Source: an uncultured Ellagibacter sp. (GTDB taxonomy: Bacteria > Actinomycetota > Coriobacteriia > Coriobacteriales > Eggerthellaceae). From it: 13,420 nt of DNA. Numbering within the stretch: the stretch's first letter is position 1; every line of letters begins with the position of its first letter. The position numbers and the translations under genes are program-made. Of this stretch, positions 7,054 through 13,420 are shown one piece after another. The notes beneath the pieces are model-generated. The model was given only the letters and a program-made list of their open reading frames with translations. It was not told the origin of the DNA and searched no databases. The stretch lies in assembly GCF_934617235.1 (NCBI RefSeq), contig NZ_CAKTTZ010000058.1:1-13420 (forward strand). The letters run 5' to 3'.

Positions 7054-7087
7054 CAGCTGATCTTAGCCATTGCGGAGAGGGGGAGCC

Positions 7088-10000
7088 GTGCTCCATGCTG
7101 GAATCGACTTGGGCTCGAAGACCGTGAAGCTCGTCGTGCTTGATGATGGGCTCGAGGTGCTGTATTCGTCTTACGAGCGCCATCTATCTAACGTGTTCGA
7201 GACGCTTGCCTACACATTGAAGAACGCGAGCGTTCACTTCCCCCGCGAGGCGATGACCTTCGGTGTTACAGGCTCTGCTGGAATGCAGCTTGCCGAGTTG
7301 TTGGGCTTGCCGTTCACTCAGGAGGTCGTTTCGGTCCGATCGGCGATCAAGACGCTGATTCCTCAAACGGATACCGCCATCGAAATCGGGGGAGAGGATT
7401 CGAAGATCCTGTTTTTGACGGGTGGCGAGGAGCTGCGGATGAACAGCACGTGCGCAGGCGGCACGGGCGGCTTCATCGATACCATCGCCGGCATGCTCGA
7501 TATGAACGCCGAACAGCTCAACTACTGTGCCCATGGCTGCAAGAACATCCTGCCCATCGCTTCGCGTTGTGCGGTGTTTGCCCAGGCAGACGTACGCCCG
7601 CTCATCAATCAGGGGGTCTCGAAGGAAGATATCGCCGGCTCCGCGTTCGATGCGGTTGTCGCCCAGTGCGTCGGCGGCTTGGCATGCGGAAGGCCCATTG
7701 TTGGCAACGTCGCTTTCTTGGGCGGACCGCTTCATTTTCTCTCGGCGCTGCGGGAACGCTTTATCGATCGGCTCGGTCTTGACAACGATCACGTGGTGGT
7801 CCCGCGCGAGGGTCATCTGTTTGTTGCGCAAGGAGCTGCGCTGGCCCAATGGCATGCTCAACCTTCCACCCTCTCTCAAATGGTCGAGAAGATAAACGGA
7901 ATCGATTGGAGGCAGGGAGCGTCCCTGCCTCGTCTTGACCCGCTTTTCGGCAGCAAAGAAGAGTTCGAGGCATTTTCCAGGCGCCACGCGTCTCATCGTG
8001 CGCCTCGGACGAATATGGGCGCATATGAAGGAGAGGCGTTTCTCGGAATCGACTCTGGCTCCGAGGCGATCAAGTATGCGCTTATCGCAAAAGATGGCAG
8101 CATTCTTCGAACGTATTATGCTCGATCGGCGGGAAATCTCATTGAGGCCGCGAGGGATATGCTTCTCGATCTGTGGAAGCATATCCCTCGCATGCACGAC
8201 GGTTCTCCCGCAATTACCATCGCCCGCTCGCTCGTCACGGGGTATGGTGAGAATTATCTGCGCCAAGCGCTTCGGGTAGATGCGGGCGAAGTTGAGACGG
8301 TGTGCCATATGCGCGCCGCGCAATCGCTTTCCCCCGATGCGGACTTCATCCTGGATATCGGCGGGCAGGATATCAAGTGTATCTACCTGCGCAATGGTTC
8401 GCTTGACAACGTTGTCCTCAACGAGGCTTGCTCGAGTGGTTGCGGGGCGCTGCTTTCCGGGATGGCGTGGTCGATGAACGTCCGCTTCGATAGGTTCCTC
8501 GATGCTGCGTTGTTTGCATCCGAACCGGTTGATTTGGGAACGCGCTGTACGGTGTTCATGACATCGCGCGTGCGTCATGCTCAGAAGGAGGGCGCAACCA
8601 TCGGGGACATCTCCGCGGGTCTTGCGTATTCCGTTGTTCGCAATGCCGTTTTCAAGGTGATGCGCGTGCGCGATTTCACCGCCCTCGGCAAGCATGTCGT
8701 GGTGCAAGGTGGGACGTTTCTGAACGACGCCGTGTTGCGCGCGTTCGAAAAGCTGTCGGGAATCGAGGTAGTGCGTCCCGATATCGCGGGGCACATGGGC
8801 GCATATGGCGCTGCCCTTCTGGCTCGTGAGCAGCATGTTCGCGGCAAAGGCAAAAGTGCTTGCAGCGTTTCGGAGCTTCTCTCGCTCGAGCAATTGAAGA
8901 GACTGCAACTGACAGTGCGAACAGAAACGTGCGAGTTGTGTGGGAACCATTGCTCGATAACGGTCACGACTTTTGAAAGCGATGGCGAAACGCGAGTGCT
9001 GTCCGTTGGGAACCGCTGCACGCGCGGCGATCGCTCGGACGCGAAAAGCGGAATCCAGTTTTCGGATTATTACTCCGCTCGCGTGCGAAGGGCGTTTACG
9101 CGCGCTGCGCGAGAAAGTTCGGGGGCGCGAGGCTCTATCGGTGTCATGCGAACCCTCGAGATGTTCGACCTCTTCCCCTTCTGGGATGGGGTTTTGAGCG
9201 ACTTGGGTTTCGACGTTGTTTTGTCAAGCGAGCGCGCGAAGCTTCGCGGTGCGGCGCTTGGGACGATTCCTTCCGAATCGGCGTGCTTTCCCTCGAAAAT
9301 CGTGCATGCACATGCGCTTGACCTGGTGAGTCGTCGGGTAGCTGCAATATTTGCGCCGAGTGTGCGCGAGATCATGCAAGGAGAGCTCTCTTGCCCGTCG
9401 TCGAGGGGCGTCCCCTTCGTCTTGAAGGCGAATGTGGAGAAGATCGGTGAGGGAGGCGTGCCTCTTGCGGCTCCCGTTCTGGAAGGGTTGTTCTCTTCCG
9501 AAGATTTCGATGTTTGCGCCGATGTCGCGGCCCGGCTTCTTGACGCCTTGCGCCCCATTGCCCTCGACCTCTCTTTGGCCGATATCGAGCATGCGCTTGT
9601 GGTTGGATCTGCGGCGCAAAGAGCGTTTCGCGACGACATCGCGAGGATGGGAAAAACCGCCCTTGCCGCAATCAGGCAAAGAGGCGGGCGGGGGATCGTT
9701 CTTGCTGGGCGTCCGTATCACGGAGATCCCGAAATCGGCCACGGGATAGCGGGCTTGCTTCGAGAATGTGGGTTCGCGGTTTTAACCGAGGATATGTTGT
9801 TGTTTGCTGAGGGACCGCTAGAAGCTGAAGCGTTAAATCTTTCAGGCTGGCTCTATCCTGATCGGGTGCTAAATGCTGCGCAAGCAACAATCGCCTTCGA
9901 CAATCTCGAGTTCATGGAACTGTACTCGTTCGGCTGCGGGCTTGACGCGCTCACTGTCGACCGCGCGCGGGAGATTATCGAGGGCAACGGGAAGGTCTTC

Positions 10001-10126
10001 ACTGCTTTAAAGATCGACGAGATGGTCGATCTGGCGTCGACCCGCATCCGGGTCCGGTCGATGATTGCCGCGCACGAACGACGAAGCTTCGAGAAGAGAG
10101 GGTTGTTCGAAGATGACGGAAAATAA
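7088..10126 (+). CDS. Acyl-CoA dehydratase activase-related protein (two BadF/HgdC ASKHA domains plus DUF2229)
   Basis: A 1012-aa protein with two ATPase domains of the BadF/BadG/HgdC type. They begin at 'AGIDLGSKTVKLV' (residue 4 on) and 'GIDSGSEAIKYAL' (about residue 319 on). Each has the cluster cysteine pair at the HgdC spacing of 39 residues: C122/C161 and C448/C487. A DUF2229-type region follows, with C615-x2-C618-x3-C622-x21-C644 (ending 'NRCTRG') and 'LAGRPYHGDPEIGHG' near 871-885. Known activases use ATP to drive one electron into 2-hydroxyacyl-CoA dehydratases or benzoyl-CoA reductases; proteins of this double-domain type are mostly uncharacterised. I prefer GTG 7088, which follows GGAGAGGGGG closely, over a TTG at 7070 without a binding site. 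The family is usually one chain of about 1400 aa; here its last part is the separate overlapping gene 10113-11288. No dehydratase subunit genes are in the window. Confidence 0.88.
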   Translation: MLHAGIDLGSKTVKLVVLDDGLEVLYSSYERHLSNVFETLAYTLKNASVHFPREAMTFGVTGSAGMQLAELLGLPFTQEVVSVRSAIKTLIPQTDTAIEIGGEDSKILFLTGGEELRMNSTCAGGTGGFIDTIAGMLDMNAEQLNYCAHGCKNILPIASRCAVFAQADVRPLINQGVSKEDIAGSAFDAVVAQCVGGLACGRPIVGNVAFLGGPLHFLSALRERFIDRLGLDNDHVVVPREGHLFVAQGAALAQWHAQPSTLSQMVEKINGIDWRQGASLPRLDPLFGSKEEFEAFSRRHASHRAPRTNMGAYEGEAFLGIDSGSEAIKYALIAKDGSILRTYYARSAGNLIEAARDMLLDLWKHIPRMHDGSPAITIARSLVTGYGENYLRQALRVDAGEVETVCHMRAAQSLSPDADFILDIGGQDIKCIYLRNGSLDNVVLNEACSSGCGALLSGMAWSMNVRFDRFLDAALFASEPVDLGTRCTVFMTSRVRHAQKEGATIGDISAGLAYSVVRNAVFKVMRVRDFTALGKHVVVQGGTFLNDAVLRAFEKLSGIEVVRPDIAGHMGAYGAALLAREQHVRGKGKSACSVSELLSLEQLKRLQLTVRTETCELCGNHCSITVTTFESDGETRVLSVGNRCTRGDRSDAKSGIQFSDYYSARVRRAFTRAARESSGARGSIGVMRTLEMFDLFPFWDGVLSDLGFDVVLSSERAKLRGAALGTIPSESACFPSKIVHAHALDLVSRRVAAIFAPSVREIMQGELSCPSSRGVPFVLKANVEKIGEGGVPLAAPVLEGLFSSEDFDVCADVAARLLDALRPIALDLSLADIEHALVVGSAAQRAFRDDIARMGKTALAAIRQRGGRGIVLAGRPYHGDPEIGHGIAGLLRECGFAVLTEDMLLFAEGPLEAEALNLSGWLYPDRVLNAAQATIAFDNLEFMELYSFGCGLDALTVDRAREIIEGNGKVFTALKIDEMVDLASTRIRVRSMIAAHERRSFEKRGLFEDDGK
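8150..8191. repeat. Perfect 16-bp inverted repeat inside the activase gene
   Basis: GCGAGGGATATGCTTC (8150-8165) is exactly complementary to GAAGCATATCCCTCGC (8176-8191), with a ten-base spacer. It lies in the second ASKHA domain and encodes part of an ordinary-looking helix (around 'RDMLLDLWKHIPR'). No T tract follows on either strand, so it is not a standard terminator. A perfect stem this long within coding sequence is unlikely by chance. Confidence 0.85.
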
Positions 10127-11288
10127 TAGAAACCTGCTGATTCCTGTCTTTTCCGATTTCCATGCGCCGTTTATGAGGGCTTCGCTTAAGGGCGCGGGGT
10201 GCGATTTCGTTTCACTGGCGAGCGGGGCATATGATCGAACCGCGGCTCTTGGTTTGGCCCATGTGAACAACGACGCCTGCTTCTCGACCATCATCACTGC
10301 GGGTCGAACCATTATGGCGATGGAGGGCGAAAGATTGTCGGTTGACGGCGGCCACTTGGGGGTGTGCGCCTTGCCCTGTCTTTGTCCCGACTGTCGGTCA
10401 AGGGACGCCCCTTGGTTCACGCATCGCGCTCTTGAAGGGGAGGCTTTGGGTGGTGTGCGCGTTCTCGACCTGCTCGACCTTGACGAGGACTTTTGCGACG
10501 ACGTGTGCGCTGATCTTCCCGAGCGTCTTGCATGTGGGCTTGTCGTGGGCGATATCATTCTTCAACTTGAGAACTATCTTGTCCCGCTGATTTGCAAAGG
10601 GGGTTCGTCTTCGGGAAAAGCGTCGAGCGAGCTTGCCCGATGCCGCGCCGAGGCGATTTACGCTGCTGAGTTGGGGGAGAAAGACGCGGTACGGCGAGTT
10701 GCCGAGCAGGTAGATGCGTGCGCTCGAAGGCACCTTGATGAGGTTTCCTGCCTTCCGGAGATTGGCGTTGTCGGTTCTTATCCCGCAATCTTCGATAGAG
10801 GGATAAACGATGGGCTCATCGCCAAGATTCGCGATGAGGGGTGTCGGGCGGTGGTCCCGTTTGCCTCGCAGCTTTTGGCGACAATTTGCCGAGGGCGCGG
10901 GGTATGGCCCCGTTTCGCGGGTGCTATAGAGGAGATGCTCGCTTTTCTTCAAGGGGATTATTATGCTCCGATTCCAACTAATGAGGAGCACTCCGACATT
11001 CAGGACCAGGTGCTGCCAGCAGATGTTGCAACAGGATCCAGCATTCTCGTGCCGGGGTACATCGGACTCTTTGCTCGTCGTGGAGTGTTGGACATTGCTT
11101 ATGCAGGCACCTTTGCCTGCATGTCTGGGCACGTTGGCGGAAGCGGAGTTCTTCGTGCAATTAAGAAGCGCTATCCGGAGCTATCGGTTGCGCCGCTCGA
11201 ATACGATGCTGGTACGAGCTCCGTCAATCAGCTGAACCGACTGAAGCTGCTCGCTTCTGTCGCCAGGGAACGCCGCGCGATTCGTTGA
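10113..11288 (+). CDS. HgdB/BcrB-like 2-hydroxyacyl-CoA dehydratase-related protein (C-terminal part of a split activase)
   Basis: A 391-aa protein that matches the final third of the large (about 1400 aa) activase-related family, an HgdB/BcrB-like fold. 'AHVNNDACFSTI' (residues 49-60) and 'YDAGTSSVNQLNRLKLL' near the end are characteristic. In place of the usual GGGCRxxN-like motif it has a cysteine knot of residues, C85-x3-C89-x-C91-x2-C94. ATG 10113 overlaps the upstream gene by 14 bases in the +1 frame, with GAGAGG about 11 bases before it, so translational coupling and a stable complex with the activase are likely. An in-frame TTG at 10065 would add 16 residues but has no binding site. 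Canonical HgdB works with HgdA as a [4Fe-4S] dehydratase; no HgdA-like gene is present here, so this is probably an accessory electron-transfer domain, not a complete enzyme. The biological reaction is unknown. Confidence 0.85.
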   Translation: MTENNRNLLIPVFSDFHAPFMRASLKGAGCDFVSLASGAYDRTAALGLAHVNNDACFSTIITAGRTIMAMEGERLSVDGGHLGVCALPCLCPDCRSRDAPWFTHRALEGEALGGVRVLDLLDLDEDFCDDVCADLPERLACGLVVGDIILQLENYLVPLICKGGSSSGKASSELARCRAEAIYAAELGEKDAVRRVAEQVDACARRHLDEVSCLPEIGVVGSYPAIFDRGINDGLIAKIRDEGCRAVVPFASQLLATICRGRGVWPRFAGAIEEMLAFLQGDYYAPIPTNEEHSDIQDQVLPADVATGSSILVPGYIGLFARRGVLDIAYAGTFACMSGHVGGSGVLRAIKKRYPELSVAPLEYDAGTSSVNQLNRLKLLASVARERRAIR

Positions 11289-11328
11289 GGGGCAGGGAGC
11301 CGCGATTCCGTCTTTATGGGTGCGTCCG

Positions 11329-11367
11329 AAAAATGCGAAGGCCCCTGTGGATAGAGGCCTTCGCATT
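11329..11367 (-). terminator. Rho-independent terminator for the minus-strand MFS gene
   Basis: A perfect 12-bp stem (11332-11343 with 11356-11367). On the minus strand it runs into five T's (complement of 11329-11333). It lies 82 bases past the stop of the minus-strand transporter. On the plus strand only two T's follow, so it would stop the activase transcript less efficiently, although the same hairpin may slow both converging polymerases. Confidence 0.8.
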
Positions 11368-11448
11368 GAGGGAAGCTGTCCGTCGCGAGGGAGGAGAGGA
11401 CGAACAGCGGACGCGCGCGGGGCAATTGGGAAGTGCCCTGGCGCTACG

Positions 11449-12744
11449 CTATTTCGAATTGAGCCGGAGACTCTCGAGGCGACGCATGTCGCGGTTCCAC
11501 ATCTTCGAGAAGACGATGACGTCAAGCGTTGAGATGATGGCCAGCGCTCCCATGATGAGGAATACTCCCATGCGGTTGCTGGGATCGTTGACGATGGCTT
11601 GCACGACAATGTTGAGCAGCGAGCCGAAGACAATCGCGAAGTTTACGACTGAGAGGTTGAACGGATAGCGCTTCGAGCCGAATCTTTGCCTTGAGAAAGC
11701 TGACGCCACAACAGGGACGCCTCCATAGCAGAACCCGCAGCAGAAAGCACCGACAACGTACAATCCCGAGATGCCGGTCATAAATGCGCCGACAATGCAT
11801 GCCGTTGCGCAGATTGCGACTATTCCATCAACGAGCATGGTGACTTTCACATTGGTCTTATCGTACAATGCGCCGATGATGACGCGGGCGAGCCCGTTGC
11901 AGGTTGAGACAAGGCCCACGAGGAGCGTTGCGAAGCCGACGTCGAAGCCGACAAGTTGCGCATCGGAGGCGCAGTTCCCAATGGTGGCTAAACCGATTGC
12001 GATGACGACAATCGCCCAGATGCAATAGACGTAGAAGGTCGGCGTTTTCAAGATGTTGTCGTTGTCTGCGGGGTCATCCGAATTGGTTCCGCATGCCTTC
12101 TCGGGTGCCATGATTGTAACTATGTTGGAAGGCGGGTACGACAGCGTCATAGCCAGGCTGGCCACGACGAGTACGGTGGCCACCCCTATGGCGGAAAAGA
12201 CGCTCGATAGACCGAACAGGGGGACAAGATTGATCGAGATATTGCCCAAAATCAGGGAGCCCAGACCGAATCCCATCATCAAGACGCCTGATGAAAAGCC
12301 TACCTTGTCAGGAAACCAGACATTGGTGGTCGCGATGATGGAATTGTAGCCGATGCCGACGCCGAGTCCTCCGAGGACGCCGTAGAAAACGTAAACCGAC
12401 TCGATCGATCCATTTGCAAACGTGGCGGTTCCCGCGAATCCGGCGAAGAACAGCGCAGCGGAAGCGAAAAGCGTTGTTCTAAGCCCGATACGCTTTTCGA
12501 TTTGCGCGCCGATGACGGCGCCGATGCAAAAGGTGATCATCATGATGTTAAAGGTCAGGGCAACGGCGCTTTTCTCGAGGCCGTATGCTTGGCACATTGG
12601 TCCAGCGAACATAGAGAACGCGTAAATCAGCCCGAGGAATAGGAGCGAGAATGCAGAGCTTGCTAAGTAAAAAGCCCTCTTCTTCTTGATTGCCTCAGCG
12701 CTCATGGGCGACTGCTCGCGCTGTCCTGCGATTCCTTTCGACAT
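11449..12744 (-). CDS. MFS transporter of the oxalate/formate antiporter (OFA) type
   Basis: About 431 aa with twelve predicted hydrophobic helices. Hallmarks of the OFA branch of the major facilitator superfamily are visible. These are a short N-terminal 'FYLASSAFSLLFLGLIYAFS' first helix, 'GLGVGIGYNSIIATTNVWFP' followed by 'GFSSGVLMMGFGLGSLILG', a 'YPP' before the central loop, and 'ARVIIGALYDK' in the second half. Members carry small carboxylates, often by exchange (oxalate/formate) or proton symport; this one's substrate is not known. I place the start at the ATG at 12744 because an AGGGGG lies just ahead of it and the text upstream of an in-frame ATG at 12801 shows no binding site. The longer form would add 19 polar residues, and a third ATG at 12705 is also possible. 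It converges on the activase operon, so it has its own promoter and is not part of it. Confidence 0.85.
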   Translation of the reverse strand: MSKGIAGQREQSPMSAEAIKKKRAFYLASSAFSLLFLGLIYAFSMFAGPMCQAYGLEKSAVALTFNIMMITFCIGAVIGAQIEKRIGLRTTLFASAALFFAGFAGTATFANGSIESVYVFYGVLGGLGVGIGYNSIIATTNVWFPDKVGFSSGVLMMGFGLGSLILGNISINLVPLFGLSSVFSAIGVATVLVVASLAMTLSYPPSNIVTIMAPEKACGTNSDDPADNDNILKTPTFYVYCIWAIVVIAIGLATIGNCASDAQLVGFDVGFATLLVGLVSTCNGLARVIIGALYDKTNVKVTMLVDGIVAICATACIVGAFMTGISGLYVVGAFCCGFCYGGVPVVASAFSRQRFGSKRYPFNLSVVNFAIVFGSLLNIVVQAIVNDPSNRMGVFLIMGALAIISTLDVIVFSKMWNRDMRRLESLRLNSK

Positions 12745-12826
12745 GGGACCCCCTGTATTTAGAATATCCTCTCCCTTTCTATGCTTGTATTTAACGTTCA
12801 TCGATGGCTAGAAGAAAGCGGCAGTA

Positions 12827-12844
12827 CGTTGAGAGCTTTCAACG
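12827..12844. promoter_or_regulatory. 18-bp palindrome upstream of the OFA-type transporter
   Basis: CGTTGAGAGCTTTCAACG is symmetric in eight of nine base pairs and lies 83 bases before the proposed start at 12744. On the minus strand it contains TTGAAA, a possible -35 box, but no good -10 follows at normal spacing. It is a candidate binding site for a dimeric regulator of the transporter gene. Confidence 0.35.
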
Positions 12845-12895
12845 ATTTGTAAGGGTGGGGGCGAGGGGCGGGCGCGTACGGTTAAAACGTGCAAC

Positions 12896-12931
12896 GCCGA
12901 AGCGCAGCCCAAAGATGAACTGCGCTTCGGC
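12896..12931 (-). terminator. Stable stem-loop, possible weak terminator facing left
   Basis: A perfect 12-bp stem (GCCGAAGCGCAG at 12896-12907, CTGCGCTTCGGC at 12920-12931) with a 12-base loop. On the minus strand it is followed after several bases by TTTT (GTTGCACGTTTTAA), an imperfect tract. It lies just outside the insertion sequence and would limit read-through from it toward the transporter gene. Confidence 0.45.
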
Positions 12932-12949
12932 TCGATAAGGCTTGCTGTT

Positions 12950-13420
12950 CCAGGGGGTGTTCCTATAGTTTCGTCAACCCTCAATCCTTCGATAGGGCGC
13001 GGAATTCGAGCAAGCTCGCGCAAGCCCCAGCGGGCTGCGTACCAACGTTATGCTGCGGAACCTTTACGCGACGTAAGGAACCTTGTCCCTCATGACGGCG
13101 TAGATCACCTTCAGCCGCTTTCTCGCGACGGCCTTGAGGGCCTTGCCGTGCGGCATGCCGCGGTCGCGGCACCTCGCGTAGTACTCGCCCCAGCGGCCGT
13201 CCGTGCGCGCCAGGCAGTTGCATGAGAATATGAGGAGGTTCTTCAGGCGCTTGTTTCCCTGCCGGGACGCCGACACCGACGACACCGAAGTCCCGGATTG
13301 GCGGTTGCGCGGCGCCAATCCGCAGTACGACGCCAGCCTGTCGTGGCTCGGAAAATCGTCGATGTCTATGGAAATCGCCAGTTCGGACGCCGTTTTCGGC
13401 CCTATTCCGGGGATGGTGAG
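12950..13420 (-). mobile_element. IS110-family insertion sequence, 3' part, cut by the window edge
   Basis: The element is recognised from its transposase gene (13064-13420, minus). The right end is placed roughly at 12950-12970, where the minus strand reads TTGACG (12972-12977) then ACTATAGGAACACCCCC, a layout I recall near IS110-type ends. IS110 elements often lack terminal inverted repeats, so the exact edge needs the other end or an empty site. The 83-113 bases after the gene contain no reading frame. Confidence 0.5.
13064..13420 (-). CDS. IS110-family transposase (DEDD/Ser recombinase), C-terminal 118 residues
   Basis: The minus-strand frame is open to the window edge, so the 5' part, with the DEDD RuvC-like domain, is missing from view. 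The visible part is the C-terminal 'transposase 20' domain. It opens with 'LTIPGIGPKTASELAISI', a helix-hairpin-helix-like segment, followed by 'SYCGLAPRNRQSG', a serine-rich stretch before 'RQGNKRLKNLLIFSC' that would contain the catalytic serine, and a closing 'GKALKAVARKRLKVIYAVM' helix. The order and content match the IS110/IS116/IS902 group. These recombinases are now known to be guided by a bridge RNA made from a non-coding end of the element. The gene stops at TAA and nothing suggests a frameshift in the visible part. Whether the element is intact cannot be judged here. Confidence 0.9.
   Translation of the reverse strand, partial: LTIPGIGPKTASELAISIDIDDFPSHDRLASYCGLAPRNRQSGTSVSSVSASRQGNKRLKNLLIFSCNCLARTDGRWGEYYARCRDRGMPHGKALKAVARKRLKVIYAVMRDKVPYVA

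Noticed and set aside
7184..8950. Long minus-strand open frame (588 codons) opposite the activase gene
   Set aside because: Its composition is arginine- and histidine-rich and unlike a folded protein, while the plus strand shows two full ASKHA domains over the same bases.
11103..11120. Small hairpin GCAGGC-N6-GCCTGC inside the HgdB-like gene
   Set aside because: A six-base stem of this kind is expected by chance in GC-rich coding sequence.
12981..13223. Second minus-strand frame overlapping the transposase end
   Set aside because: Arg/Gly/His-rich out-of-frame shadow; the true transposase frame is conserved to its TAA at 13064.

Overview
The window looks like a chromosomal segment from an anaerobic gut-type actinobacterium of class Coriobacteriia (Eggerthellaceae such as Eggerthella, Gordonibacter, Slackia or Adlercreutzia). 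The pointers are moderately high GC, strong GGAGG-type ribosome binding sites, a cytoplasmic molybdopterin oxidoreductase next to a small ferredoxin and an MFS carrier, OFA-type transporters, and small 'MCFRPP' zinc-ribbon/proline-rich proteins, which I associate from memory with this group. The taxonomic call is an inference and was not tested by any search.

Layout. 1-324: 3' end of an M20/PepV-like dipeptidase with a strong terminator (408-440). 325-785: no gene, but a plausible promoter. 786-1003: a small zinc-ribbon protein readable only through a -1 shift at an A7 heptamer that sits exactly in slippery-site phase, closed by a terminator. 1140-2108: a LysR-type regulator with its own extended -10 promoter and terminator. 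2427-6695: MFS carrier, acetylene-hydratase/catechol-dehydroxylase-like molybdopterin enzyme (812 aa), and a minimal two-cluster ferredoxin. 6775-11288: an eight-cysteine zinc-ribbon protein, a 1012-aa double-ASKHA acyl-CoA dehydratase activase-related protein, and an overlapping 391-aa HgdB-like protein. 11329-11367: terminator for the convergent gene. 11449-12744 (minus): OFA-type MFS transporter. 12950-13420 (minus): 3' part of an IS110-family insertion sequence, cut by the window edge.

How the genes may work together (inference). The LysR protein would sense a small molecule and control its neighbour cluster. The MFS carrier would bring in an organic acid or aromatic substrate. The molybdopterin enzyme and its ferredoxin partner have no Tat signals and no membrane anchor, so they would transform it in the cytoplasm, most plausibly by reductive dehydroxylation or a hydration-type reaction. 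The next three genes resemble the electron-activation machinery of radical 2-hydroxyacyl-CoA dehydratases or benzoyl-CoA reductases, but no catalytic HgdA/BcrC-type partner is present. That apparatus therefore either serves enzymes encoded elsewhere or does something not yet described. The strongest things to follow up are the A7 frameshift gene, the molybdoenzyme cluster of unknown substrate, the orphan activase/HgdB pair beside it, and a perfect 16-bp inverted repeat buried inside the activase coding sequence.
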